DNA of 64,000 nucleotides from an uncultured Clostridia bacterium (GTDB lineage: Bacteria; Bacillota; Clostridia; Christensenellales; UBA1750): contig CAJFMX010000012.1 of the NCBI GenBank assembly GCA_904393115.1, positions 16,192 through 80,191 of the forward strand, read 5' to 3'. This document shows positions 25,681 to 34,228 of the stretch, piece after piece. Within the stretch, counting starts at the first letter, position 1, and each line of letters opens with the position of its first letter. The position numbers and the translations under genes were made by a program. The notes below the pieces were generated by a model. It worked only from the letters and a program-made list of their open reading frames with translations, was not told the DNA's origin and made no database searches.

Positions 25681-26556
25681 CTACCCTTCCAGCGCGTCCG
25701 CGCCCGAGATGATCTCGGCAAGCTCGTTTGTGATGGCGCTCTGGCGGGCGCGGTTCAGCTCGTGGCTGAGCTTGTCGATCATTTCGTTCGCGTTGCGCGT
25801 TGCCGAATCCATCGCGTTCATGCGGGCGCACTGCTCGCTTGCGAAGGACTGCACCAGCACGCTGTAGATTATGCCGATCAAGTACTGCGGAATGAGCAGC
25901 TCCATCAGGTTCGTGATGGAGGGCTCATAGATGATCTGGTCGTGTTCCTCGTCCCCGGTGACCTTGGCCTCCACGTCGTCGAAGTCCTCCACGCGCACGG
26001 GCAGCAGGCGGACGACCTCCGGCCGCTGCACCATGGTGGAGATGCGGTGCGTGTAGACGACGTAGACCTCGTCCAGCATGCGCTTGTTGTAGAGCTCCAG
26101 CACCGTCTCTGCGATCTGGTGCGCGTGGTAGAGGGTCGGGTCCTGGATGACGTGGGTGAACTCGATGTCGATCGTATAGCCGCGGCGCTCCAGGAAGTCC
26201 CTGGCCATCTGGCCGATGCAGAAGATGTTGCTCTCCTCAAAGCCCTTCATGTGCTCCACGGCCAGGTTCATCACGTTGCTGTTGTAGCCGCCGGCAAGGC
26301 CCTTGTCCGCCGCGATGATGATGTGCGCGGCGCGGTTTCCCTCCGGCGCCTGCAGGTAGCGGTGCGACTGGCCCTCCGCGTGCATCAGGACGTCCTTGAT
26401 GGTCTGGCGCACTTCTTTGAGGTAGATGGCGTTGGCGTCATAGCGCGCCAGACCCTTTTTCATCTTGGAGGTGGAGATCATCTGCATGGCCTTTGTGATC
26501 TGCAGCGTCTGCGAGACCACGCGCATGTGGTGGCGGATATCGGCTATGCTCGCCAT
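25681..26556 (-). CDS. atpG: ATP synthase gamma subunit
   Basis: Gamma is the rotating central shaft. The 291-residue protein has the conserved N-terminal helix (MASIADIRHHMRVVSQTLQI, TKAMQMISTSKMKK) and C-terminal helix (ASEQCARMNAMDSATRNANEMI), which form the coiled coil inside F1. It lies between the delta-alpha fusion gene (7-base gap) and atpD. Length is typical. Confidence 0.97.
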   Translation of the reverse strand: MASIADIRHHMRVVSQTLQITKAMQMISTSKMKKGLARYDANAIYLKEVRQTIKDVLMHAEGQSHRYLQAPEGNRAAHIIIAADKGLAGGYNSNVMNLAVEHMKGFEESNIFCIGQMARDFLERRGYTIDIEFTHVIQDPTLYHAHQIAETVLELYNKRMLDEVYVVYTHRISTMVQRPEVVRLLPVRVEDFDDVEAKVTGDEEHDQIIYEPSITNLMELLIPQYLIGIIYSVLVQSFASEQCARMNAMDSATRNANEMIDKLSHELNRARQSAITNELAEIISGADALEG

Positions 26557-26563
26557 GTTCTTC

Positions 26564-28417
26564 TCACCTCTTGAAGTATTCCTGCGCCGCGTTGACGATG
26601 CTGTGCTCCGTCTCCTCGTCGACCTCGCGGCTCTGCTCGATGCGCAGCAGGATCTGCGGATAGTGCTTGCGCACAAAGTCGATGAAGTCCACCTTGAACT
26701 GCGCGATCTCCCTGGCCGGCACCTGGGTGACGAGCCCGCGGGTCATGACGTAGAGCAGCACGACCTGCTCCTGCATGGGCATGGGCGCGTACTGGTCCTG
26801 CTTGAGGAGCTCGGTGAGCTTTTCGCCCTGGGCGAGCAGGTCCCGCGTCGCGGTGTCCAGATCCGAGCCGAACTGCGCGAAGACCGCCAGCTCTCTGTAC
26901 TGGGCAAGGTCCAGGCGCAGCTGGCCGGAGACCTTGCGCATGGCCTTGGTCTGGGCGTTGCCGCCCACGCGCGAGACGGACAGGCCGCCGTTTACGGCCG
27001 GCCGCACGCCGGAGTGGAACAGCTCGCTCTCCAGGAAGATCTGGCCGTCGGTGATGGAGATGACGTTGGTCGGGATGTAGGCCGAGATGTCGCCGGCCAT
27101 GGTCTCGATGATGGGCAGGGCCGTCATCGAACCGCCGCCCAGGCGGTCGGAGAGCTTGGCCGCGCGCTCCAGGAGCCTGGAGTGCAGGTAGAAGACGTCG
27201 CCGGGGTAGGCCTCGCGTCCCGGGGGACGGCGCAGCAGCAGGGAGATGGCGCGGTAGGAGACGGCGTGCTTGGACAAGTCGTCGTAGATGATGAGCGCGT
27301 CCTTGCCGTTGTACATGAACTCCTCGGCCATGGCGCAGCCGGCGTAGGGGGCGATGTACTGCATGGGCGCCGTGTCCGAAGCCGTGGCCGCCACGATCGT
27401 GGTGTACTCCATGGCGCCGTACTCCTCCAGGGTCTTGCGGACCGAGGCGATGGTCGAGGCCTTCTGGCCGATGGCCACGTAGATGCACAAAACGCCCGTG
27501 TTCTTCTGGTTCAGGATCGTGTCCACGGCGATGGCGGTCTTGCCGGTCTGCCTGTCGCCGATGATGAGCTCGCGCTGGCCGCGGCCGATGGGGACCATGG
27601 CGTCGATGGCCAGGTATCCCGTCTGCAGCGGGGTCTTGACCGCGCCGCGCTCGATGATGGGCGGGGCCTCGGCCTCGATGGGGCGGAACGCCTTGGCGCG
27701 GATGGGCTCGCGGCCGTCGATGGGGCGGCCCAGGGGGTCGACCACGCGGCCGAGCAGGCTCTCGCCCACCGGCACGGAGACGACGCGGCCCGTGCCCTCG
27801 ACCTTGCTGCCCTCCTCGATGTCGTCGGTCTTGTCCAGCAGGATGACGCCGACGTTGTCGCGCTCGAGGTTGAAGGCGATGCCGAACTTGTCCCCGTCAA
27901 AGCGCAGCAGTTCGTTGTTTCGGCAGCCGTTCAGGCCCGAAACGTGCGCGATGCCGTCGCCGACGGAGAGCACGTACCCCACCGGCAGCACCTCGGAGCG
28001 GGTGCGGAACCCGCTCATGCGGCGCACGCGCTTTTCCAGCTCTTCCATGTCGACGCTGGAGAGCTTGCTCTTTCTCTTCTTCTTGGGCTTGCCGTCGCTG
28101 TCCAGGACGATCTGCCCCGCCTCGTCGCGCTCGTCCTCGACGGTCGCGACGGTGTTGAGCCCCTCCAGCCACTCGAAGTTGTCCGCATCGGAGGCAAAGT
28201 CGATGTCTCCGCTGTCGTCCTTGATGGTGAGCCTCTTTTTGATGGTGCCGTCGTAGACGCGGCCGTCGATCTCCACGCGGATGCCGCCGATGAGGGACTT
28301 GTCCGTCTGGGGGACGAGCTGCACCTGATCCTGAAGGCTCTCGGAGAACTTTTCCTCGACGTGGTGAATCTGCTCCGGCGTGAGCTTCACGGGGGCGTAC
28401 AAAAAGCCTTTTAGCAT
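26564..28417 (-). CDS. atpA: ATP synthase alpha subunit with an N-terminal delta C-terminal domain (delta-alpha fusion)
   Basis: The 617-residue product is about 115 residues longer than a normal alpha subunit. Residues ~1-65 ([17 protein letters not shown], then [20 protein letters not shown]) match the C-terminal domain of delta/OSCP. Residues ~66-120 are a charged linker ending in [10 protein letters not shown]. From ~121 the protein is a complete alpha subunit with the N-terminal helix, beta barrel, Walker A GDRQTGKT (287-294) and the [16 protein letters not shown] segment. One uninterrupted frame with a GAGGTG ribosome site starts one base after the atpF stop. No separate atpH exists in the operon, and the helical N-terminal domain of delta is missing. 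Confidence 0.95.
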   Translation of the reverse strand: MLKGFLYAPVKLTPEQIHHVEEKFSESLQDQVQLVPQTDKSLIGGIRVEIDGRVYDGTIKKRLTIKDDSGDIDFASDADNFEWLEGLNTVATVEDERDEAGQIVLDSDGKPKKKRKSKLSSVDMEELEKRVRRMSGFRTRSEVLPVGYVLSVGDGIAHVSGLNGCRNNELLRFDGDKFGIAFNLERDNVGVILLDKTDDIEEGSKVEGTGRVVSVPVGESLLGRVVDPLGRPIDGREPIRAKAFRPIEAEAPPIIERGAVKTPLQTGYLAIDAMVPIGRGQRELIIGDRQTGKTAIAVDTILNQKNTGVLCIYVAIGQKASTIASVRKTLEEYGAMEYTTIVAATASDTAPMQYIAPYAGCAMAEEFMYNGKDALIIYDDLSKHAVSYRAISLLLRRPPGREAYPGDVFYLHSRLLERAAKLSDRLGGGSMTALPIIETMAGDISAYIPTNVISITDGQIFLESELFHSGVRPAVNGGLSVSRVGGNAQTKAMRKVSGQLRLDLAQYRELAVFAQFGSDLDTATRDLLAQGEKLTELLKQDQYAPMPMQEQVVLLYVMTRGLVTQVPAREIAQFKVDFIDFVRKHYPQILLRIEQSREVDEETEHSIVNAAQEYFKR

Positions 28418-28418
28418 A

Positions 28419-28910
28419 TCACTTCACCTCGGAAAGGAATTCCTCCATCAGCTTCTGATGGTCTTCGGGCTTGATTTCGCGCTCGAGGATGCGGCTGGCC
28501 AGGGCGACGGAGAGCTCCATCACCTGGTCGTGCATGGCCTCCAGCTGGCGGCGCTTTTCCTCCTGCGCCTCCTGCTTGGCGTTCTCGATGATGACGCCGG
28601 CCTGCTTCTGCGCCTCCTCGCGGATGGACTTGGCGTCCTTGTCCGCCTGCGCCATGATCTGTGCGACCTGGGTTTCGGCATCGCTGCGCGCCTTGTGCAG
28701 GATCTCGTCGCCCTGCGCGCGGATGGCGTCGGCCTCCGCCTTTTCGGCGTCGAGCTCCTCGCGCTCCTTGGCAAAGCGCTCCTGCCGGCTCTTCATGAAC
28801 TTGGCGACAGGCTTGTACAGCAAGAGGCGGAAGACGATGTAGAGGATGACGATGTTGACCAGGTGCATCAACAGACTGACCGGATTGATGATTGCGCTTA
28901 ATCCTTCCAT
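28419..28910 (-). CDS. atpF: ATP synthase b subunit
   Basis: Subunit b forms the peripheral stalk that holds the stator. The 163-residue protein has one N-terminal membrane helix ([19 protein letters not shown]), then a long charged helix and the tail LERELKP-like [19 protein letters not shown]. It is not fused to delta, unlike the mycobacterial arrangement. Because delta is reduced to its b-binding domain fused to alpha, this subunit must be the partner of that domain. Confidence 0.95.
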   Translation of the reverse strand: MEGLSAIINPVSLLMHLVNIVILYIVFRLLLYKPVAKFMKSRQERFAKEREELDAEKAEADAIRAQGDEILHKARSDAETQVAQIMAQADKDAKSIREEAQKQAGVIIENAKQEAQEEKRRQLEAMHDQVMELSVALASRILEREIKPEDHQKLMEEFLSEVK

Positions 28911-28934
28911 GTCTCTGTTTCTCCTTGTGGTCCG

Positions 28935-29159
28935 TTACATCAGGAAGATGATGATCAGCGCCACGACGAAACCGTAGATGGCGGTGGACTCCGCCAGAAC
29001 CATGCCCAACATCATCGTCGAGCGGATGTTGCCGGCCGCTTCCGGCTGGCGGGCGACCGCTTCGACGGACTTGCCGGTGGCAATGCCCATGGAGATACCG
29101 GCACCCATGCCGGTGAGAACCGCGAGACCAGCGCCGATGGCGAGCAGACCGTTTTCCAT
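28935..29159 (-). CDS. atpE: ATP synthase c subunit
   Basis: The 74-residue proteolipid has two membrane helices joined by the polar loop VARQPEAAGNI. The ion-binding glutamate is in LAESTAIYG in helix 2. Helix 1 reads GISMGIATGKSVE; a methionine sits where sodium-type rings have glutamine, while the EST..Y pattern of helix 2 is kept. Proton coupling is therefore more likely, but sodium cannot be excluded. Confidence 0.96.
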   Translation of the reverse strand: MENGLLAIGAGLAVLTGMGAGISMGIATGKSVEAVARQPEAAGNIRSTMMLGMVLAESTAIYGFVVALIIIFLM

Positions 29160-29191
29160 ATTGTTTCTACCTCCAAGTGTTTGTTTGTCGC

Positions 29192-29851
29192 TTATTCGAT
29201 GGCTTCCGATACGTAGGAGAGCGTAAGCGTGATGAAGATGTAGGCCTGAATGGCCGAATCGAAGAAGTTAAAGTACAGGGACAGCGCCGCCGGAATCGCA
29301 ATCGCGAAGTACTGCAGCGCGCCATAGATCAGCTCCATGACGATCATGCCGGCGAGGATGTTGCCGTAGAGTCGGCACGCCATGGAGATCGGGACCGCAA
29401 CGTCGGTGAGGATCGGGATGATCGGGATGGGCTTGACGTAGTGCTTCATGCGGCCAAAGAAGCCCTTTTTGCGAAAGCCCATGTAGTTGATCCAGAAGAA
29501 GGTGCCAAGTCCCAGCGCCAGCGTCATGGAAAGGTCCGTCGTGGGCGCGCGGATGCCGATCAGCTCCACCATGCAGCACCCGAAGATGTACAGGCCGATC
29601 GTCGCGCAGTAGGGCGCGATCTCCTCCCACACGCTGCCGACTTCCGTCTTGGAGTACTTCTGGATGGTTTCCACTCCAAGCTCCAACAGGTTTTGCAGTC
29701 CCTTGGGCACTTCGGTGAAGTTCTTGGATTTGATCTTGACCGCTATGGCCAGCGCGATGAGCACGACCATGACGCCCCAGGCGACCACCACCGACTGCCC
29801 TACATTGACGTCGCCAATGTAGAATGCTTCCGGTGTGATTTCCAGCTCCAT
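29192..29851 (-). CDS. atpB: ATP synthase a subunit
   Basis: Subunit a provides the ion half-channels beside the c ring. The 219-residue protein has about five membrane segments, and the essential arginine appears in MACRLYGNILAGMIVMELI (about residue 165). The protein is compact, as in other Clostridia. It is preceded by the small AtpI-like gene with a 4-base gap. Confidence 0.96.
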   Translation of the reverse strand: MELEITPEAFYIGDVNVGQSVVVAWGVMVVLIALAIAVKIKSKNFTEVPKGLQNLLELGVETIQKYSKTEVGSVWEEIAPYCATIGLYIFGCCMVELIGIRAPTTDLSMTLALGLGTFFWINYMGFRKKGFFGRMKHYVKPIPIIPILTDVAVPISMACRLYGNILAGMIVMELIYGALQYFAIAIPAALSLYFNFFDSAIQAYIFITLTLSYVSEAIE

Positions 29852-29855
29852 TTCA

Positions 29856-30128
29856 TCATCTCCTGCCGTCCAAGTAGTTTTTTAGGAACATGACGCCCAG
29901 CATCAGCAGGTCCCCCGCCGCCGCAAGCACCATGAACCACAGCGACACCAGCGCGGCAAGGACCAGAATGATTAGGTGCGTCAGGGGCTTTAAGAAGACC
30001 AGGAGCAGGACGTGCTTGCTGTCCAGTCCCTTTTTGAGAATCCTGCGGGTCATGAAGAAGTTGAAACCGCCGCCAAGCAGACCCCACAGCAGCCCCAATG
30101 CGTCCGGGAACCATTCAAATGCCCCCAT
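29856..30128 (-). CDS. AtpI-like small membrane protein
   Basis: This 90-residue protein at the head of the atp operon has three hydrophobic segments (DALGLLWGLLGGGFNFFM, HVLLLVFLKPLTHLIILVL, VSLWFMVLAAAGDLLMLGVM). Position and size fit the poorly conserved ATP-synthase subunit I, thought to help c-ring assembly. The ATG at 30128 follows AGGGGAGG; an in-frame GTG/ATG further upstream is less likely. Confidence 0.8.
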   Translation of the reverse strand: MGAFEWFPDALGLLWGLLGGGFNFFMTRRILKKGLDSKHVLLLVFLKPLTHLIILVLAALVSLWFMVLAAAGDLLMLGVMFLKNYLDGRR

Positions 30129-30160
30129 CGCATCGCCTCCCCTTGTGCGTCTCTCCAAGC

Positions 30161-30189
30161 ATCATACGCTCAACGTTCTATTTTGTAAA
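30161..30189 (-). promoter_or_regulatory. promoter of the atp operon
   Basis: The minus strand reads TTTACA (30184-30189), a 17-base spacer and TATGAT (30161-30166), about 30 bases before the AtpI-like gene. The remaining ~130 bases up to the bioY promoter are AT-rich and hold nothing else recognisable. Confidence 0.75.
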
Positions 30190-30324
30190 GACCCTTTGGA
30201 CGATTAACGATTATTTTTCATTCATGATCGACACGTTCTGTTCATAGATTTTCTTACATCTATTATCTTCCGAAACTGCCGCTTTTCCCGCGCCGGCTCG
30301 CCCGTCGGCCCCGAAGATTCCCCC

Positions 30325-30384
30325 TTGACAAAGCGCTCCGTTGCCCCTATATTGTAAACCGTAAACCTTCAATTGGTTTACAAT
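30325..30384 (+). promoter_or_regulatory. bioY promoter overlapped by a BirA operator
   Basis: TTGACA (30325-30330), a 17-base spacer and TATATT (30348-30353) form a near-perfect sigma-A promoter. An inverted repeat ATTGTAAACC (30351-30360), N14, GGTTTACAAT (30375-30384) matches the Gram-positive BirA consensus and covers the -10 and the transcription start. Biotinyl-AMP-loaded BirA should therefore repress bioY when biotin is plentiful. Confidence 0.9.
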
Positions 30385-30403
30385 AAAAGGAGGAATCCGC
30401 ATC

Positions 30404-30958
30404 GTGAAACACGGTTCAACCAAACGCTTGATTCTATGCGCCCTGTTCTGCGCGCTGATCGCCATCGGCGCGCAGATCACCATCCCCGTGCCCTACGGCG
30501 CCTTTACGCTGCAGCTTCTCTTCGTTTTGCTGGCCGGATTCCTCCTGCCTGCGCGCGACGGGTTCCTGACGATGCTGGCCTATCTTCTGCTGGGCCTCGT
30601 GGGCGCGCCGGTCTATGCCGGGTTTTCCGGCGGGCTCTCCTCCCTCGTGTCGCCGACGTTCGGCTTTGTGCTGGGGATGGCCGCCGCCTGCCCCGCGGTG
30701 TCCTGGCTGTTTCGCCGCCTGCGGGGGCGCGTGCGGCCCTTCCCGGCCGCGGTGCTGTCGGGCCTTGCCGGCATCGCGATGACCTACCTGTTCGGCGCGG
30801 TCTACGGGTACTTTGTGATGACCCTGGTGCTGAACCAGGCGGTCAGCCCCTGGTTCGTCGTGTGGACCTTCTGCCTGATGTACCTGCCCTTTGACGCGGC
30901 AAAGCTGCTGTTTGCGGCGGTGGCCTCGTCCGCGCTTGCGCGACGCCTGCCCCGCTGA
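30404..30958 (+). CDS. bioY: biotin transporter BioY
   Basis: BioY is the substrate-binding membrane component of a biotin ECF transporter. The 184-residue protein has about six hydrophobic segments with family motifs QITIPVPYGAFTLQLLFVLL and LLLGLVGAPVYAGFSGGLSSL. It starts with GTG at 30404, with AGGAGG ten bases upstream. No energising EcfA/EcfT genes lie nearby, so it probably shares a common ECF module. It is controlled by the BirA box in its promoter. Confidence 0.95.
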   Translation: MKHGSTKRLILCALFCALIAIGAQITIPVPYGAFTLQLLFVLLAGFLLPARDGFLTMLAYLLLGLVGAPVYAGFSGGLSSLVSPTFGFVLGMAAACPAVSWLFRRLRGRVRPFPAAVLSGLAGIAMTYLFGAVYGYFVMTLVLNQAVSPWFVVWTFCLMYLPFDAAKLLFAAVASSALARRLPR

Positions 30959-30975
30959 GCGGCGCAAAGACAAAC

Positions 30976-31010
30976 GGGGGGCGCGCTGCCGATCCGCAGC
31001 GCGCCCCCGC
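30976..31010. terminator. terminator between bioY and the DUF1667 gene
   Basis: GGGGGCGCGCTGC (30977-30989) pairs with GCAGCGCGCCCCC (30996-31008). T-rich sequence follows on both strands, so this probably ends both convergent transcripts. Confidence 0.75.
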
Positions 31011-31021
31011 TCGCTTTCTCT

Positions 31022-31390
31022 TTAGCGCTTTTTTTCCGCAACGCGCCTTGTGGCCACGACGTTTGCGCCGGTGCCTGCGACGTTCTCGACGATGCGGTCG
31101 CCCACGCGCACGGGCGCGCGGACGCCCGCCCGGCGGATGGCCGCCAGCACCTCGGGGATGCGGGCCTTGGGCACGGGCGCGTCGGTCTTGACCGAGCACA
31201 TGAGCTGCTCCCCGTGCTGCACGGGCACGGAGGAGGTGACGGTGCGCATGGGCGCGGTGAACTCCTGCACGCCATAGGCCTTTCCGCGGGGACAGGTGTT
31301 GCCCTGGACCTGGACCGCGCCGTCCTCGTCTTCCCAGACGGTCAGCCGGCAGCCCACCGGGCAGGAAATGCAGACGAATTCCTTCTTCAT
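31022..31390 (-). CDS. DUF1667 cysteine-motif protein of a glycerol-3-phosphate dehydrogenase-like cluster
   Basis: The 122-residue protein has the DUF1667 pattern: CISCPVGC near the N-terminus and NTCPRGKAYGVQEFTAP near residue 31, probably a metal or iron-sulfur site. Such genes nearly always follow two FAD oxidoreductase genes related to GlpA and GlpB, as here (3-base gap). It may pass electrons from the flavoproteins to an acceptor; that is inferred from context. Confidence 0.88.
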   Translation of the reverse strand: MKKEFVCISCPVGCRLTVWEDEDGAVQVQGNTCPRGKAYGVQEFTAPMRTVTSSVPVQHGEQLMCSVKTDAPVPKARIPEVLAAIRRAGVRAPVRVGDRIVENVAGTGANVVATRRVAEKKR

Positions 31391-31393
31391 GGC

Positions 31394-32641
31394 TCAGCCC
31401 TCCTCCACGCGCACGACGACGTCGCCCGTGACGTCGCCCAGGTCGATGACGGTCTTTTCCATCTCGCCGGGCGTCATGATGCGCTTCTTGACGGATTTGA
31501 TCTCCTTGCCGCCGCTTGTGACGGTCAGGCGCGCGGGCTGGAAGGCGGCGCTGACGCGGAAGTAGAGGGCGGCCTTGCCCTCGCCCTTGACCAGGCGCTG
31601 CGGCACGACGTAGCGCGCGCCGCCCTCGGGCAGGACGCGCACGGTCTCCGCCTTCTGCAGCGTGCCCAGGGCGAACTTGGCCGCGTTCTCGCCGGCGATG
31701 GCCGCCTCCTCGCTGACGTTGTCGACCAGGTCGTGCACGTGGAGCACGTTTCCGCAGGCGAAGATGCCGGGCACGGTGGTCTGGCGCTCGGCGTCCACCT
31801 GCGCGCCGGAGGTGACGCGGTCCATCTGGGCGCCGGTTCCCTTTGTCAGCTCGTTCTCCGGGATGAGGCCGACGGAGAGCAGGAGCGTGTCGCAGGGAAC
31901 GAAGCGCGCGGTCTCCATCTTGGGCGCGCGCGTCGCGGGATCGACCTCGGCGATCGTCACGCCCTCCACGCGCTCCTTGCCGTGGATGTCCACGACCGTG
32001 GTGTTGAAGTGCAGGGGGATGCCGTTGTCCTCCAGGCACTGCACGATGTTGCGGTTCAGCCCGCTGGAATAGGGCATGATCTCGCAGACCATCTCGACCT
32101 TTGCGCCTTCCCAGACCATGCGGCGCGCCATGATGAGCCCGATGTCGCCCGACCCCAGGATCACCACGCGCCGCCCGGGCATCATGCCCTCCATGTTGAC
32201 CAGGCGCTGCGCGCAGCCGGCGGTGTACACGCCCGCCGGGCGCGTGCCGGGGATGTTCAGCGCGCCGCGGGTGCGCTCGCGGCAGCCCATGGCCAGGACC
32301 ACGGCCTTGGCCTGCACGCGCACCATGCCGTTCTCGCCGGAGACGGCGGTGAGGCGCTTGTCCGCGTCGACGGACAGAACCATGGTGTTGAGCATCACCT
32401 CGATGGAGTCGATCTTCTCCACCTCGTCAATAAAGCGCTGGGCGTACTCCGGGCCGGTCAGCTCCTGGCCGAAATAGTGCAGGCCAAAGCCGTTGTGGAT
32501 GCACTGCTGCAAAATTCCTCCGGGGAACGCGTCCCGCTCCAGCACCAGGACCGAGCGCGCCCCGGCCTTGTGCGCCGCCAGCGCCGCCGCAAGTCCCGCC
32601 GGGCCGCCGCCGACGACGGCCACATCGACATTCCGCATCAT
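31394..32641 (-). CDS. NAD(P)/FAD-dependent oxidoreductase (GlpB-like partner)
   Basis: This 415-residue flavoprotein starts with the FAD Rossmann motif VDVAVVGGGPAGLAAALAAHKAG and has a second nucleotide-binding loop in VVILGSGDIGLIMARRMVWEG (about residue 155) and GIFACGNVLHVHD (about 295). It resembles the oxidoreductase that pairs with a GlpA-type dehydrogenase and a DUF1667 protein. It directly abuts the GlpA-like gene, so the three are surely one operon. The exact electron acceptor is not visible. Confidence 0.88.
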   Translation of the reverse strand: MMRNVDVAVVGGGPAGLAAALAAHKAGARSVLVLERDAFPGGILQQCIHNGFGLHYFGQELTGPEYAQRFIDEVEKIDSIEVMLNTMVLSVDADKRLTAVSGENGMVRVQAKAVVLAMGCRERTRGALNIPGTRPAGVYTAGCAQRLVNMEGMMPGRRVVILGSGDIGLIMARRMVWEGAKVEMVCEIMPYSSGLNRNIVQCLEDNGIPLHFNTTVVDIHGKERVEGVTIAEVDPATRAPKMETARFVPCDTLLLSVGLIPENELTKGTGAQMDRVTSGAQVDAERQTTVPGIFACGNVLHVHDLVDNVSEEAAIAGENAAKFALGTLQKAETVRVLPEGGARYVVPQRLVKGEGKAALYFRVSAAFQPARLTVTSGGKEIKSVKKRIMTPGEMEKTVIDLGDVTGDVVVRVEEG

Positions 32642-34087
32642 TTACCTTTCCTCCTGCCTGGTGCGCCCGACGATCATGCGGGAGGCGCCGCCGTTCTTGG
32701 TGATCTTCTCCATGGGGATTCCGCCGTACTTCTCGATCAGCTCCATCACGCGCGGCGCGCAGAAGCCGCCCTGGCACCGGCCCATGCCCGCGCGGGTGCG
32801 GCGCTTGACGCCGTCCACCGTGGGCTTGCCCAGCGTCCGCTCGATGGCGTGGGCGATCTCGGCCTCCGTCACGGTCTCGCACCGGCAGATGATGCGGCCG
32901 TAGCGCGGGTCCTTGGCGATGGCCTGCTCCCGCTCCTCCTCCGTCATGGTGCGGAAGGGCTTCGCGTGCTCGCGGATGGGGTTGAAATCCGCGCGCTCGG
33001 GCAGGAAGAGCCCGGCGCGGCGCAGGGCCTCCACCGTCTCCAGCGCGATGGCCGGGGCGCTGCTCAGGCCCGGCGAGCAGATGCCCGCCGCCTGGATGAG
33101 GCGGGGGTTTGCCGGGGAGACGCCCAGGATGAAGTCCCCGGTCGAGGGAATGGCGCGGATGCCCGCAAAGGCCGTGATGGGCTGGTTCAGCGGCACGCCG
33201 GGCATGGAGCGCCGGCCCGTCGCCTTGAGGAAGTCAAGCCCCGCCTGGGTGACGGAGGTATCCTCCTTGCCGGAATTGTCCACGGCCGTGGGGCCCACGA
33301 ACGCGTTCTCATCCACCGTGGGCGAGACGAGCACGCCCTTGCCCAGGCGGCTGGGCGCCTGGAAGATCACCCGCTGCACAAAGCCGGAGGCCGCGCGGTC
33401 CAGCAGCATGTACTCCCCTTTTCTGCCGGAGATGGAGAAGCTGTCGTCGCCCATGAGGCGGGAGATCTCGTCCGCGTGCAGGCCCGCCGCGTTGACCACG
33501 TAGCGGGAGCGGAAGAGCACGTTCTTGTCGTTCTCCACCTCCACCGCGTCGCGCAGCGTCGTGATCTTTTCCGCGTGGAAGTCGAAGTAGAACTCCACGC
33601 CGTTGTCGTGCGCGTTCTCCGCGCAGGCGATGGTCATTTCGTACGGACAGGTGATGGCGCCCGTCGGCGCCCAGAGCGCGCCCACGACCTCCTCCGAGAT
33701 GCCGGGCTGCTTTTCCATCGCCTGGGCGCGGTCCAGGATCTCCAGGCCGGGCACGCCGTTTTTCACGCCGTTGTCGTAGAGCCTGCGCACCTGGTCCATG
33801 TCCTCCTGGGAAAAGGCCAGCACCAGCGAGCCGATCCGCTTGAGCGGCACGCGGAGCTGCTCGCACCACTCGTCGTACAGGGCGTTGCCCGCGACGTTGA
33901 CGCGCGCCATGTTGCTGCCCGGCTCACAGTCGTACCCGGCGTGCACGATGGCGGAATTGGCGCGCGAGGCGCCCATGGCCACGTCCGCGCCCGCCTCGAG
34001 CACGGCCACGCGCACCTTGTAGCGGGACAGTTGCCGCGCAATGGCGCAGCCGATTACGCCCGCGCCGATTACGACCACATCATACAT
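32642..34087 (-). CDS. GlpA-like FAD-dependent glycerol-3-phosphate dehydrogenase with BFD-type iron-sulfur domain
   Basis: The 481-residue protein has the FAD motif MYDVVVIGAGVIGCAIARQL, the DAO-family body, and a C-terminal BFD-like [2Fe-2S] domain with cysteines in ICRCETVTEAEI and GRCQGGFCAPRV. This layout is that of anaerobic glycerol-3-phosphate dehydrogenase. The ATG at 34087 was chosen from GGGGAGGG nine bases upstream. glpK lies 8 kb away on the same strand, supporting a glycerol role, though other 2-hydroxy-acid substrates are possible. Confidence 0.85.
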   Translation of the reverse strand: MYDVVVIGAGVIGCAIARQLSRYKVRVAVLEAGADVAMGASRANSAIVHAGYDCEPGSNMARVNVAGNALYDEWCEQLRVPLKRIGSLVLAFSQEDMDQVRRLYDNGVKNGVPGLEILDRAQAMEKQPGISEEVVGALWAPTGAITCPYEMTIACAENAHDNGVEFYFDFHAEKITTLRDAVEVENDKNVLFRSRYVVNAAGLHADEISRLMGDDSFSISGRKGEYMLLDRAASGFVQRVIFQAPSRLGKGVLVSPTVDENAFVGPTAVDNSGKEDTSVTQAGLDFLKATGRRSMPGVPLNQPITAFAGIRAIPSTGDFILGVSPANPRLIQAAGICSPGLSSAPAIALETVEALRRAGLFLPERADFNPIREHAKPFRTMTEEEREQAIAKDPRYGRIICRCETVTEAEIAHAIERTLGKPTVDGVKRRTRAGMGRCQGGFCAPRVMELIEKYGGIPMEKITKNGGASRMIVGRTRQEER

Positions 34088-34127
34088 ACTCTCTTGCCCT
34101 CCCCAAAGCTGTCTTTGTTCCTGTATC

Positions 34128-34156
34128 ATTGTAAACGCTCCTCCCCCTTCTGTCAA
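34128..34156 (-). promoter_or_regulatory. promoter of the GlpA-like operon
   Basis: TTGACA (34151-34156), a 17-base spacer and TACAAT (34128-34133) lie 40 bases upstream of the GlpA-like gene on the minus strand. Confidence 0.82.
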
Positions 34157-34183
34157 CGACTCGCTTTTTCGATTTTTCCCAAC

Positions 34184-34212
34184 AAAAAAGGACGGCGAAC
34201 GCCGTCCTTTTT
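34184..34212. terminator. bidirectional-looking terminator after the metallo-hydrolase gene
   Basis: AAAAAGGACGGC and GCCGTCCTTTTT form a 12-bp stem with a GAAC loop. A T run is present on both strands; the minus-strand function is to end the DUF1934-to-hydrolase operon. Confidence 0.9.
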
Positions 34213-34228
34213 CTGCAATCGGTGTTTT

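Noticed and set aside
30211..30483. Small minus-strand frame across the bioY promoter
   Set aside because: It crosses the BirA operator and the start of bioY, has no ribosome site and no similarity.
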